From Opitutus sp. (GTDB taxonomy: Bacteria > Verrucomicrobiota > Verrucomicrobiia > Opitutales > Opitutaceae), in NCBI GenBank assembly GCA_024707325.1, contig JANPZY010000004.1:372001-436000 (forward strand): 64,000 bases of DNA, in the 5' to 3' direction. Each line of letters opens with the position of its first letter. Within the stretch, counting starts at the first letter, position 1. The notes below the pieces were generated by a model, which worked only from the letters and a program-made list of their open reading frames with translations, was not told the DNA's origin and ran no database searches. A program made the translations under genes and the position numbers. Shown one piece after another: positions 27,441-39,793 of this stretch.

Positions 27441-28695
27441 TCAAAGTTGCGCGGGCGGTATTGGTCGCAGTCTGGCGAGCGCGATCCACAGCACGGCACT
27501 CACCACGAGCGCGAGTGGAAGGATCAGCACGGCTTGTTGCAGACTTCCCGTGCGGTCCGAGAGATAACCGACGATCGCCGGCGACCAGAGATCACCGAGC
27601 AGGTGGATCGTGAAGATCGATGCCGCCATCGCGCTCGCCCGAAACGCGACGGGCACCGTTTCGAGAATGAGCGTGTTGATCGGGCCGGTGGGGAGAAAGA
27701 GAAGAAACATCGACGCCGCGAGGCAGAGCTGGGACGCGAGTTTGTTATCGAGCAGGAAGGCCGCGAATGACACCGGCACGGCAAGGATCGCCGCAAGCGC
27801 GAGCATGCGCGCGTAACCGGTCGGATTTTTCCGCTGCCAAAGCGTCGCGAGCCAGCCGCCGACAAGCGTCGCGACAAGTCCGGTCACGACGAGCGTGCCG
27901 CCGAAAAACAAACCGGCCTGGGCCACGCTCATGCCGTGCACGCGATAGAGAAACGTCGGCGCCCAGAGCGCGAAGCCGCCGAGCGCAAACGTCTGCGCCG
28001 TGTAGCCGGCCACAACGAGCGTGTAGCGCGGATACGTCCAAAGCAGCAGATAGTTTTTAAGTCCGGCCGAGGGCCGCGCGTGAGCCGCATCCACGACATC
28101 CGACGCGCCGCGCGGCGGCTCGCGGAAAAAAGTAGAGCACGAACGCGAGCAGCAATCCGGGATAACCTGCCCACAGAAACGCCGCGCGCCACCCGTAGTG
28201 CGCCGCGATCGCGCTGCCGACGATATAGCCGATCGCCGAGCCGACCGGGATCGCGAGATAGAAGATCGAGATCGCGAAGTTGCGCTTCGCCGGCGGAAAC
28301 AAATCAGCGATCCAGCCCGGACTGATCGTGCCGAAACTCGCTTCACCGAGTCCGACGAGCACGCGGAAAATCAGCAGCGAGAGGAATGCGTTGCCGTGTC
28401 CGGTCAGCAACGTGCCGAGACTCCACACGACCACGCCGGCCGCGATCAGCGTGCGGCGCGAGCACTTGTCGCCGAGATAACCGAAGATCGGCGCGGTGAG
28501 AAAGTAGCCGACCATGAACGCGGTTTGCAGCGTGCCGAGCTGGTGGTCGGAAAAGCCCATTTCCTCCTTCAGCGGCGTGAGCACCGCTCCGAGGAGCTGA
28601 CGATCGAGGTAGTCCAGGAGGTTGAGCCCAGTCAGCGCGATCAGTGTGGCGATGGGTCGCAAAGGACGTGCGTCAGCGGTCACGGTCGCGAGCAA
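27441..28695 (-). pseudogene. MFS transporter, frameshifted as read
   Basis: Twelve-helix major facilitator, similar to Spns/sugar-phosphate-type carriers. The N-terminal half has the conserved loop-2 motif FGYLGDKCSRRTLI (about residue 75) and LGEASFGTISPGWIADLFPP. It runs to FVLYFF and then leaves frame. The C-terminal half resumes with REPPRGASDVVDAAH and shows six more hydrophobic segments (LLLWTYPRYTLVVAGYTAQT onward). The break is a run of six A on the plus strand at 28126-28131; five would restore about 417 residues. The substrate is unknown and no operon partner helps. Confidence 0.82.
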
Positions 28696-28722
28696 AGCGA
28701 CGCGCCTTCTTTTGAAAAGGGC

Positions 28723-28757
28723 GAAAAAAGCCCGCCGCTGCGATCGCAGGGCGGGCT
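28723..28757 (-). terminator. Rho-independent terminator after the beta-barrel gene
   Basis: On the minus strand AGCCCGCC pairs with GGCGGGCT (28750-28757 and 28729-28736 in plus coordinates) around a loop that contains the palindrome CTGCGATCGCAG, followed by six T. It stands about 25 bases after the stop of the gene at 28783. Confidence 0.85.
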
Positions 28758-28782
28758 GAAAAAGATGACGCAGTTTTTCCGC

Positions 28783-29958
28783 TTAGAACTTCAGCGAGAA
28801 GCCGGCGCGGAGACCTTGCAGGCTGCCGAGGTCGATCTTCGAGGCGTAGGTCGCCGTCGCGTTGTCGTCATCGTCGAGCACAGTGAGCGTGTGCGTGTAG
28901 CTGCCGCTGCTCTGATAGATGGCGCCGACGTAGAAGCCGGTGAAATCGGTCAGGTTGAACTGCAGGTTGGCGTCGACGTAAAAGCCGGGAAGCAGTTTGC
29001 CCATGTCGTCCTGCGCGGTGCCGACGACATCGTCGTCCTCACGCTCGTCTTCACCAGTATCGAGAAGATCGGTGGGATCGAAAGACTGGGTAACGGAGTA
29101 ATTCGTGCCGGCATAGACGAGCACGGCGCCGGCGCTCACCGTGGCGGTGATTCGCTTGATGATCGGAATGGAGAGCGTCGGACCCGCGCGGAACGTGAGA
29201 TACGCACCGCGGAGCCGCCAGTTGTTGTGCAGGACCACGCCGTCTTCGGTGATCTCGGTATCGCGACCGAGCGGCGTGTTGCCCAAGAGCGTGCCGAGCG
29301 TGAGTGAGCCCGGCGACGGCGGCGTCTGTCCTTCGAGGTCGTAATAATCAGTGGTCGTGCTCAGCGTGCCGAGCGCGGTGCTGTTGTTGGTGGCAGAAAG
29401 ATCGTTGATGCTCGCGCCGATCGTGAGATCCCAGGTGACGCGCGTATTGAAGAGCTTGCCCATCTGCTTCGAGCGCACGACCTCGACGCCGAAGCGGCCC
29501 TTGGGGTCGCTCGAGAACGAGGAGATGTCCGAACTCGCCGAGTAGACGTGCATGGCCATCAGGCCATCGGACGTGATCTGGCTGAGATTGTTGTAGGACC
29601 AGTTGTTGGTGCGGCCGTCGGGTTCGATCGGCACGATATTGCCGGCGGAATCGACCATCGTGCGCTGGTCAGGCAGCACATAGCCGTCGTGATACCGGTG
29701 CGTGCCGTTGGTATCGATGTCGCCGATATCCTGTCCGCTGGCCACGAGACCGCCGCCGCCGAACGAAGTCTTCGCACCCGAGATCGCGCGGAAACCGATC
29801 GTAACCGTGTTCTTCGGCTGATAAACGATCAGGTCGCTGAAGTCGGGCGACGAATCGACCCACATCGAATCTTCCTCGTCGTCGTCATCCCTCCGCTGGG
29901 CGGACACAACCGTGGAGAGAATGCAAAGCGCGAACACCGCGCGGCAGAACTGTTTCAT
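28783..29958 (-). CDS. Putative outer-membrane beta-barrel protein
   Basis: A 391-residue protein of unknown function. It begins with a signal peptide (MKQFCRAVFALCILSTVVSA, cleavage after about 20), then a very acidic stretch (RRDDDDEEDS). The rest consists of alternating amphipathic strands (NTVTIGFRAISG, GAYLTFRAGPTLSIP, FYVDANLQFNLTDFTGFYVGA) and ends in SLKF, a C-terminal aromatic typical of barrels inserted by the BAM complex. I recognise no named family. It has its own terminator and no operon partner, so it is probably monocistronic. Confidence 0.7.
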   Translation of the reverse strand: MKQFCRAVFALCILSTVVSAQRRDDDDEEDSMWVDSSPDFSDLIVYQPKNTVTIGFRAISGAKTSFGGGGLVASGQDIGDIDTNGTHRYHDGYVLPDQRTMVDSAGNIVPIEPDGRTNNWSYNNLSQITSDGLMAMHVYSASSDISSFSSDPKGRFGVEVVRSKQMGKLFNTRVTWDLTIGASINDLSATNNSTALGTLSTTTDYYDLEGQTPPSPGSLTLGTLLGNTPLGRDTEITEDGVVLHNNWRLRGAYLTFRAGPTLSIPIIKRITATVSAGAVLVYAGTNYSVTQSFDPTDLLDTGEDEREDDDVVGTAQDDMGKLLPGFYVDANLQFNLTDFTGFYVGAIYQSSGSYTHTLTVLDDDDNATATYASKIDLGSLQGLRAGFSLKF

Positions 29959-30119
29959 GGATTGGGTAAGAGCGGACGGTTGGACGGGGAGCGTCCCGAA
30001 ATGTTTCGGAAAACATTCGGGCGGGCGCGGGCGCAGTCAACGCAGACTTTTCGCCCGGTCGCGGGAGATGCAGCGTTGACAACCGTCGCCGTTACGATGG
30101 GTGACGAGCCTCCCAGCCG

Positions 30120-30593
30120 ATGAACAAATCCTCCGTCCGAGACGCCATCGTATCCGAGTTGCGCGCCGAGCTCGCGCGCCAGACGGCCGCGGCCCAACTC
30201 GCGCGCGATGAAGCGATCAGCGAGGAAAGCCGTCCGGAGAACAAATACGACACGCACAGCCAGGAAGCCGCGTATCTCGCAGAGGGTCAGGCGCGGCTCG
30301 CCGCGGAGATCGCGGGCAACATCAGCCTCTACTCGACGCTTCCCCTGCCCGATTTTTCAGCGGAGACGCCCATCGCCGTCGGTGCGTTGGTGAAAGTCGA
30401 ACTGCGCTCGCGCCCCACGTGGTATTTCCTCGGGCCTCGCGCGGGCGGCTTGGAAGTCACGGTCGACGACACCTCGATTCTTGTCCTCACCCCGCAATCG
30501 CCGCTCGGCCGCCAACTTCTCGGTAAACGCGTGGGCGACTCCGTCCCCGCGCCCGGCGGCACCGCCAAGCTCACGATCACCGCGGTCTCGTGA
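30120..30593 (+). CDS. GreA/GreB-like C-terminal domain protein
   Basis: A 157-residue protein with an N-terminal helical part (RDAIVSELRAELARQTAAAQ, then SQEAAYLAEGQARLAAEI) and a C-terminal FKBP-like Gre domain with the signature SPLGRQLLGKRVGDSV. The coiled coil is shorter than in GreA and lacks the standard acidic tip sequence, so it is probably a Gre-like RNA-polymerase-binding regulator (Rnk/TraR type) rather than a cleavage factor. It stands alone, convergent with the TonB-like gene 44 bases away. Confidence 0.75.
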   Translation: MNKSSVRDAIVSELRAELARQTAAAQLARDEAISEESRPENKYDTHSQEAAYLAEGQARLAAEIAGNISLYSTLPLPDFSAETPIAVGALVKVELRSRPTWYFLGPRAGGLEVTVDDTSILVLTPQSPLGRQLLGKRVGDSVPAPGGTAKLTITAVS

Positions 30594-30637
30594 TCGTGAG
30601 TTGAGCGCGCAAATCCGCGGCGATTCCGCGAAAAGCG

Positions 30638-31315
30638 CTAGAGTTCTCGTCCAGCCGGCTCGAAGACCACCGGCACCGCCAGGCGAAAACGCACGATGCG
30701 TCCATCGCGACGACCCGGCTCAAAACGCCAGCGCTCGATCGCGCGGAGTGTGGCTTCGACAAACACGCTGTCCGTAGCGCGGATCACGCGCGGATTTCGC
30801 ACCGTGCCGTCTTCGATCACCACGAACTCGACCCACACTTCCCCGCTGCGACCTTCGCGGGCGGCTTCGGCCGGATATTTCGGCGGCATCTGCGAACGAG
30901 TGCGCGGAGTCGAGTCGAGCTGACTCGCATCGAGGATGCGCGGACCGCTCAGCCGGACGGATTCCTCGTCGCCATTCGGCACGCCGAATGTTCCCGGTAT
31001 GAACGGAGTGGATACGAGAGGCTGCGGGCCAGGGAGCGGGGTCGGACGATCGATCACGAAACCAGCGTCGCCGGGCACCGAGTGATCTTCACCCACGGGT
31101 GGACGCTCGAGCGTGTTGCCACGCGGCATCGGCGTGGAAGCGATCTCGTCGAGTTCGACGGGCGGCGGCTCCGGGACGACGATTGCGTGAGTGATCACAA
31201 ATTCAGTCGGAGACTTTTTCGGGCTGGTGGCAGGCTCGCGGTCAGGAGCGAGAAAGAACAACAGCGCATGAGCGCTGGCCGCGACAGTCGCCGGAATGAG
31301 ATAGCGCGTGGTCAT
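30638..31315 (-). CDS. TonB-family energy transducer
   Basis: A 225-residue protein with the TonB layout: an N-terminal membrane anchor (YLIPATVAASAHALLFFLAP, residues about 4-23), a proline-rich periplasmic spacer (VVPEPPPVELDEI, PTPLPGPQPL), and a C-terminal TonB domain (PPKYPAEAAREGRSGEVWVEF, ending VRFRLAVPVVFEP). It would transmit the proton-motive force to outer-membrane receptors. ExbB/ExbD genes are not adjacent. I start at the ATG giving MTTRYLIP. Confidence 0.85.
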   Translation of the reverse strand: MTTRYLIPATVAASAHALLFFLAPDREPATSPKKSPTEFVITHAIVVPEPPPVELDEIASTPMPRGNTLERPPVGEDHSVPGDAGFVIDRPTPLPGPQPLVSTPFIPGTFGVPNGDEESVRLSGPRILDASQLDSTPRTRSQMPPKYPAEAAREGRSGEVWVEFVVIEDGTVRNPRVIRATDSVFVEATLRAIERWRFEPGRRDGRIVRFRLAVPVVFEPAGREL

Positions 31316-31397
31316 GGGGTGAACGGGGTTGAGCCAACAAAAGATCAACGTGCGCCCCGCGCGTTTCTTAGGACGAATCGAAACATTGCGCTAAAAA

Positions 31398-31470
31398 GGT
31401 GGAGCCCGGCGTCCTCGCCGGGCTGAGAACGCGGCGCAGGTCGAACAACCCGCCGGGACGGCGGGTTCCC
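31398..31470. repeat. Paired GC-rich palindromes
   Basis: AGCCCGGC/GCCGGGCT (about 31403-31424) and AACCCGCC/GGCGGGTT (31447-31454 and 31460-31467) form two adjacent hairpins. The same pair, in the same order and with the same GGTGGAGCCCGG lead, occurs at 55658-55765, and a single copy in reverse is at 27413-27440. Confidence 0.8.
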
Positions 31471-31481
31471 CCTGGCGCGAC

Positions 31482-31635
31482 TCGGGACACGGTGCAGACA
31501 AGGTCGAGCCAAGGTCCGGACACGATCGCGACCATGTGCGCACACAATCGACCGCAGGTCCGGACCGGGTCGCGACGTGGTGCGCACATGGCCGCGACAA
31601 TGTCCGCACTCGGTCGCGACCGCGTGCCGATTGAA
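31482..31635. repeat. 22-base repeat array D (exactly 7 units)
   Basis: This array shows the unit structure most clearly. Reading from 31525 the boxes are GTCGCGAC, GTGCGCAC, ATCGACCG, GTCCGGAC, GTCGCGAC, GTGCGCAC, GCCGCGAC, GTCCGCAC and GTCGCGAC, each separated by a triplet (CAT, ACA, CAG, CGG, GTG, ATG, AAT, TCG). It lies between divergent genes, 40 bases before the start of the gene at 31674. Confidence 0.9.
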
Positions 31636-31673
31636 ACGTTGCGCGGACCGGAGCGTTGCGCTTTTTGGGCGGG

Positions 31674-32369
31674 ATGCGTCTGCGGTTCTGGCTTCTTTTT
31701 CTTCTCGCCCTGCCTTCCTTGTTCGCGGCTTCGTTGCCGGACGATTTCGAGGCGGCGCTGAAGCGGTTTCGCGCGGAAGGCGCGCCGGGTTGGTCCTTTG
31801 TTCAAAGAACGGAAGCCGCGGGCGAGAGTCGGCTGGAGCGCTTCGATGCAGCGCGTCCGGAGTTCGACCGCTGGACGCTGCTCGAGCAGAACGGCCGCGC
31901 GCCGACCGAGGCGGAAGTGCGCGAGTATCGCGAAAAGCAATCGCGTCGCTCGAGCCCGTTCAACGCACCGAAGCTCACGGATCAGCTGGACTTCGAAACG
32001 CTGAAGGAAGTCGGCTCCGACGAAGCAAAGAAACGCTACACGTGCGCGCTGAAACCGGATGGCGAAGGCGATACGGTGGCGCATTTTCTCGAAGTGAAAC
32101 TCACCCTCGATCGTGCGACGGGCGTATTTGAGGAAGTCGAGATCGTGTCACGCGGGCCCTTTTCGCCGGCCGTGGCGGTCAAGATCGCCGAGATGAAAAC
32201 GGTGATGCGCTACAGTCTGCCGGATGAGGAGCGTCCGAGTTTGTTGGTCGAAGTGACGACGCGGCTGCGCGGCCGCGCGTTTTGGGTGAAATCGCTGGAC
32301 GCCGACATGACGGTCGTGCGCAGCGAGTTCGCGTATGCGGGCAAGAAACCGCTGCCGCGGGATAATTGA
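31674..32369 (+). CDS. Secreted protein of unknown function
   Basis: A 231-residue protein starting with a clear signal peptide (MRLRFWLLFLLALPSLFAA). The mature part (DDFEAALKRFRAEGAPGWSF onward) has no cysteines suited to lipidation and no motif I recognise. It looks like one of the small periplasmic proteins predicted in Verrucomicrobia. An in-frame TTG at 31656 would add six residues, but the ATG at 31674 fits the signal peptide best. Array D occupies the likely promoter region, so expression may depend on sequence upstream of or within the array. Confidence 0.65.
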   Translation: MRLRFWLLFLLALPSLFAASLPDDFEAALKRFRAEGAPGWSFVQRTEAAGESRLERFDAARPEFDRWTLLEQNGRAPTEAEVREYREKQSRRSSPFNAPKLTDQLDFETLKEVGSDEAKKRYTCALKPDGEGDTVAHFLEVKLTLDRATGVFEEVEIVSRGPFSPAVAVKIAEMKTVMRYSLPDEERPSLLVEVTTRLRGRAFWVKSLDADMTVVRSEFAYAGKKPLPRDN

Positions 32370-32438
32370 TTCTCGCAGCGCGGTGGCGCGTGGACGCCCC
32401 AGAGAGACGTCCCTACTTTTTGAGCATCACGCGGACGC

Positions 32439-34649
<2,211 letters not shown>

Positions 34650-34782
34650 GCGAGAAGAGGTTGTAATTTGTAAAACTCTGCGCGACAGCGTCGCATCCGT
34701 CTAGCCGGAAACCAGTTTACGCGAGTGACGGATGTGAGCGTCCGATGCGCCGAAGCGCACCGGCAAAAACAGACCGGCGGAC

Positions 34783-37542
34783 TCAACCGGTGTTCTTCAA
34801 CCCGCCCGAAATGCCGTTGATCGTGAGCTCAACGACCGCGCGCGTGGCTTCGATCTCGGCCGGACTGAGCTTCTCGGTGCCACGCAGACGACGGAGCATT
34901 TCCACTTGGATCGCGTTGAGCGGATCGATGTAGGGATTGCGCAGCGCGATGGACTTCCGCAGCACCGGCTCGGCCGAGAGAAGCTGCCGCCCGCCGGCGA
35001 TTGCCAGGATCGCGCGCTCCGTCCGCTCGAATTCGGTCTCGAGCAGACCGCGCACACGCCGACGGATTTTGGGGTTCGTGACCAGCCCCGCATACATGGC
35101 CGCAATGGTCATGTCCGCTTTGCGCATGGTGAGCTGCGCGTTGTCGATCAGCGTCTGGAAAAACGTCCAGTTCGCGTGCATCTCGCGCAGGAGTTTCACC
35201 GCCGCCGGTCCACGCTTCAGCACCGCTTCGAGCGCGGTGCCGAGGCCGAACCAGCCGGGGAAATTAAACCGGCTCTGCATCCACGAAAACACCCACGGGA
35301 TCGCGCGGAGGTCTTCGACGCTCTTCGTGGCGCGGCGGAAGGTCGGACGCGAACCGAGCTTGAGATTGCCGATTTCGTCGATCGGCGTCGCCTCGCGCCA
35401 GAACTCCAGGAACTCCGGATCGTCGTGCACGACGGCTTTGTAGGCGGCAAAGCCCGCGGCACTCATTTCCTCCATCGCATCGCGCCACGCTTCGGGCACA
35501 TGCGTCTCGGATTGCGCGGCGTGCGCACCGAGCAAAACGCCGTAGGCCATCTGCTCGAGAATACGGTGCGCGAGATCGGGATCGTGATAACGTGTCGAAA
35601 GCACCTCGCCCTGCTCTGTCACGCGAATCGAACCGTCGCGCAGGCCGACAGGTTGCGCGAGAATCGCCTTTGCCGCGGGACCGCCGCCGCGCGCGATGCT
35701 GCCGCCGCGACCGTGGAAAAGCGTGAGCGCCACGCCATGCTCGCGACACATCGCAGCGATTGCCTCCTGCGCCTTGTAGAGCGCCCAGGTCGAAGTGATG
35801 TAGCCGCAGTCCTTGTTGCTGTCGGAGTAGCCGATCATCACGTGTTGGTGACGCGGCAGTTCGCGCCCCGGCAGCGTGAAATACTCGGTGAGAATCGCCG
35901 GCGCACGGTTGAGGTCATCGAGCGTTTCGAAGAGCGGCGCGATCGGAAGCGCGGCTCCCGCGAGACGTTGCAGAAACTCCACTTCGAGCAGGTCCGACAC
36001 ATCGTCGGTCATGCTGATGATGTAGATCCCGATCGCCTGCGGTCCGAGATGTTGCACCGCCCGCGCCGCGACGAAGAGCGGCTCGAGCACATGACGCGTT
36101 TCTGACGAAACCGACTCCAGCACCGAGGCCGGACGCGCCTTTGCGTCCGAAAGGGCGGACAACAACACCTGGCGCTTTTCCGCTTCGGCAAGTTTCGGAT
36201 AATCGCGGCGCTCCAGAAGTTCGGCGACGGCACTCTCGTGCTGCGACGAATGTTGCCGGATATCCAGCCGCGCCGTGTGGAGACCGAAAACCTCGACCTG
36301 CTGCTGCATCGCGCGCAGTTCGCCCTCGGCCAGAAGAGCGCCCTTCCCTGCCCGCAGACTCGAGGCGATCGCGTCGAGTGTTCGCGCCACCGCATCGGTT
36401 TTTATCGTCGGCTCGGCCGGTTCGGTGGACGCGAGCAGACCGTCGCGCACGTTTTCCTGTTCGGCGCGCTGCAGACGTTCGCGCAATGCCGCGAGCAGCA
36501 ATCTGTAGGGCTCGTGTGGATACCGCTGCGCGAGACTCGCGAGATGACGATTCATCTGCAGGTCGTCCGCAAACTGCGCCAACAAATCCGGCGCGATTTC
36601 ATCGCGGCGATCACTGACCGTGAGCGATCGCGAAAGCCGGTGCGCCGCGGCGCGGAGTTTCTCCAATGCAAGATAACGGTGACGCCCGAGCACCTCCGCG
36701 GTGACCGCGGCGGTGACGTTGGGATTTCCGTCGCGATCGCCGCCGATCCATGAGCCAAAGGTCAGCCAGCGGCTCGGCGGCCGCACCTCGGGATAATGTT
36801 TCGCGAGCGCCTCGGTGAAGTCCGCCTGCAGGCGCGGCCACGCATCGAACAACGTCGTCTCGAAATACCAGAGACCCGTGCGTGCTTCGTCGGTCACTTC
36901 GGGCCGGTTCACACGGCTGCGATCCGTGAGCCAGAGTGAAGCGATCTCGCGCATCAGCTCCTGTTCCTCGCTCGCGGAACCGGAGCCAATCGCCACATCG
37001 CGACCGCGCAGCAATTCAGCCAGACGCTGCAACTTGGTGAGAAGCGTGCGTCGCTTCGACTCCGTCGGATGCGCCGTGAAAACGAGCTCGATGTGCAGTC
37101 GGTCCACGAGCTCCTGCATCGACTCCGTGGATACGCCCCGCCGTTTCAGCTCGGCGATCGCCGCCTCGATGCTCTCGCGGTTGGGGTCCGACACCAGTCC
37201 GCGGGCTCGCGCGGTGCGGCGTTTCCGGAGGAGCAGAATCCGGAAGTTCTCCTCCGCGAGGTTCACCAGTTCGAAATACAACGTAAACGCCATCGCCTGA
37301 TCGAAGGCTTCGGCCGGATTCAAGGCCCGGACTTCGCGTTCGAGAGCGCGGCGCGCCGCCGCGTCACCCTCGCGACTGGCTTTGGCCAGTTTGCGCAGAC
37401 GCTCGACGCGGGTCAGCGTTTCGGGTCCGGCGAGTTGCGCGATCACGCGTCCAAGCAATTTCCCCAGTTCGCGCACTTCGGCGCGCAAACGATCGATCTC
37501 GCGCAAAGCAGACGTGGGACGGGAAGCAGATGGGCGTGGCAT
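34783..37542 (-). CDS. ppc: Phosphoenolpyruvate carboxylase
   Basis: Anaplerotic carboxylation of PEP to oxaloacetate. The 919-residue protein has the catalytic motifs of the bacterial family: FTAHPTESKRRTL with the essential His (about residue 145), GYSDSNKDCGYITSTW, and FHGRGGSIARGGGP, plus the C-terminal RNPYIDPLNAIQVEMLRR and the ending KNTG. I start at the ATG giving MPRPSASRPTS because the longer frame upstream overlaps the divergent lptD leader. Homologues are regulated by acetyl-CoA and aspartate, and the needed Arg/Lys region appears intact. Confidence 0.96.
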   Translation of the reverse strand: MPRPSASRPTSALREIDRLRAEVRELGKLLGRVIAQLAGPETLTRVERLRKLAKASREGDAAARRALEREVRALNPAEAFDQAMAFTLYFELVNLAEENFRILLLRKRRTARARGLVSDPNRESIEAAIAELKRRGVSTESMQELVDRLHIELVFTAHPTESKRRTLLTKLQRLAELLRGRDVAIGSGSASEEQELMREIASLWLTDRSRVNRPEVTDEARTGLWYFETTLFDAWPRLQADFTEALAKHYPEVRPPSRWLTFGSWIGGDRDGNPNVTAAVTAEVLGRHRYLALEKLRAAAHRLSRSLTVSDRRDEIAPDLLAQFADDLQMNRHLASLAQRYPHEPYRLLLAALRERLQRAEQENVRDGLLASTEPAEPTIKTDAVARTLDAIASSLRAGKGALLAEGELRAMQQQVEVFGLHTARLDIRQHSSQHESAVAELLERRDYPKLAEAEKRQVLLSALSDAKARPASVLESVSSETRHVLEPLFVAARAVQHLGPQAIGIYIISMTDDVSDLLEVEFLQRLAGAALPIAPLFETLDDLNRAPAILTEYFTLPGRELPRHQHVMIGYSDSNKDCGYITSTWALYKAQEAIAAMCREHGVALTLFHGRGGSIARGGGPAAKAILAQPVGLRDGSIRVTEQGEVLSTRYHDPDLAHRILEQMAYGVLLGAHAAQSETHVPEAWRDAMEEMSAAGFAAYKAVVHDDPEFLEFWREATPIDEIGNLKLGSRPTFRRATKSVEDLRAIPWVFSWMQSRFNFPGWFGLGTALEAVLKRGPAAVKLLREMHANWTFFQTLIDNAQLTMRKADMTIAAMYAGLVTNPKIRRRVRGLLETEFERTERAILAIAGGRQLLSAEPVLRKSIALRNPYIDPLNAIQVEMLRRLRGTEKLSPAEIEATRAVVELTINGISGGLKNTG

Positions 37543-37589
37543 GTGGGCGGGACGGTGGTGGTGGAACTCGGTGGCATAAAGCGAAAACA

Positions 37590-39786
37590 ATGCCGTGCGC
37601 AAATCCCGTGCTCAGTCTGTGCAACGGTTCGTTCGCGAGGCTTGCTTGGCGGGCTGCCCCCGCCTTTGCTGCGCCGACCGTGACCTGTCGCTCTCTTTTC
37701 GCGTTTCTGCTCCCCGCTCTCGTCCTCGCCTCGGCCGTCCGCGCCAATGACGTCGCCACCGAGGAGGTTCGCCCTTCGATCGAGAGCGATACGACGTCGT
37801 TCTTCGACTTTCAGACGCGTGAAGCCGTTTTCCCAGGCAATGCGCGGCTCGTTTACGGCGACGTTCTGCTGACCGCCGACGAGATCCGTTACAACGCCTC
37901 GACCACCAGCGCCATCGCGCGCGGCAATGTCGTCCTCACGCGGGGCGCGCAGCGACTCGTCGCCGACACGCTGAAATACGATCTCACCGCCGGCACCTAC
38001 GAAGCCGCGCACATCCGTCTCGGCCAGCATCCGATCTACGTGGCGGGCGCGACCGCGATGGGTGATCGCAACTCGATCGTGATCGAAGACGCCCAGGCCT
38101 CGGTCCCCGAGCCCGGTCCGCTCGTGCCCAGCGTGCGCGCTTCGAAGATCACCGTGAACTCCGAACAGAAGCTCCGCGCGGAAGGTTCCGCCGCGGGTCT
38201 CGGCAAGGTGCGCCCGCTGCCCTTCGGTTCGTTCCAACACGATCTCTCGAAACCGTTCGCGGCCGACGCCACGTTCACCGGCGGCTATCGCGGTTCGCTC
38301 GGTGTGTTCGCGCTCGTGGGCCTGCAATTGCCCGTCAACGACACGTTCAGTCTCGGCGGCGATCTCGGTTACTATACTCGGCGCGGCCTGCTCTTCGGTC
38401 CCGCCGGCACCTACGAAACGCAGGACGGCGAGCGGAGCATCGCGGGCAGTTTTCGTTCGGGCTACATCCACGACCACGGTCCGCGCGGCGTGGACATCAA
38501 CAACGATCCGGTGCCGTCCGATCGCGGCTTTTTCTCCTGGGAACATCGGCAGAAAATTTCGGAAAATCTCTCGCTCAACGCGCAGCTCAACTACTGGCGC
38601 GACTCCGAAGTGCTGCGCGACTTCCGTCCGCGCGAGTTCTTCCCGGTGCAGCAACCCGACAGCTACGTGGAGTCGGTTTACTCGGGCGGAAACTATTTCG
38701 TGTCGGCCTTCGTCCGCGCCGCACCGCACTCGTGGCAGGTCGTGCAGGAGCGTTTGCCGGAGATTCGTTTCGACCTGCTTCCGCTCTCGCTCGGCGCGGG
38801 TTTCTACGAGCGCTTCAACGCCAGCATCGTCGCGCTCCATGAAGAAACGCCCTTCACCGGCCCCGAGCTGCGCAGCCATCGTTTCGACGCCTACTACGCG
38901 CTCACCCGGCCCGTCACTTACAAGGACTGGTTCAGCTTCACGCCCGTGGTCGGCGGACGTCTGACCCACTACTTTGAAACCGAAGGCGCCGCTGAGGACG
39001 GCACCTACACACGCGGACTCGGCGAAGTCGGCTTCGACAGCGCCGTGCGCTTCAGCGGCACGTTCGACTACAAGAACCCGCGCTGGAAGATCGACGGCCT
39101 GCGCCACCTCTTCACGCCCAAGGTTTCCTATCGCTACATCCCGAAAGGCGACAAAGGCACGCCCTACATTCCGCCGATCGATCGCCTCGCGTTTTCGACT
39201 TATCTGCAGCCGCTCGGCCTCGGCGATCAGCGCAACATCGACGTGCTGCGCGACACCAACACGCTCCGCCTCCAGCTCGACAACACGCTGCAGACGCGCG
39301 ACGAGACCTACGGTTCGCGCGATCTCGTGGTGTTCAACCTCGCCAACGACTTCCGCTTCAAGCGTCGCCCCGGCGAACGCGATGTCTCCGAGATTCACGC
39401 CGAGCTCGGCCTCATGCCCGCACGCTGGCTGCAGCTCGGACTTTATCAGCGCTACTCGCCGCAGGATGGCCATCTCGACGAGCTCAACACGGGCATCACG
39501 TTCCGCGATGGCGACGTTTGGGCGCTGCGTTTTTCGAACAACTTCCTCCGTCACGAACTCGAGGACTATCTCGTCGACGGCAGCTATCGTTTCAACGAAG
39601 TCTTCGAGGGCGTCGCGCACCTCCGCTACAACGCGCGCCGCAGCCGCTTCGACGAACAATCCTACGGCATCCGCCAGAAAAATCGGCACGACCTGGCGTA
39701 TTGATTATTTGGTGACGCTCTACAATGGCCCGCGCCGCGAGAGCAAATTCGGCCTGAGCGTGCAGATTCAGGCGCTCAGCTTCTGA
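37590..39786 (+). CDS. lptD: LPS-assembly protein LptD, frameshifted near the C-terminus
   Basis: Outer-membrane translocon that places lipopolysaccharide on the cell surface. It has a hydrophobic signal segment (SLFAFLLPALVLASAVRA), an OstA/LptA-like periplasmic domain (RLVYGDVLLTADEIRYNAST) and a long beta-barrel domain. After YGIRQK the frame meets a stop, whereas the next frame gives IGTTWRIDYLVTLYNGPRRE and ends in SF. The run of five A at 39679-39683 with one base fewer restores the ending. No stretch rich in cysteines is visible, so disulphide pairing as in E. coli is unlikely. LptE is not beside it. It diverges from ppc, with starts overlapping. Confidence 0.85.
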
Positions 39787-39793
39787 GTTCGCG

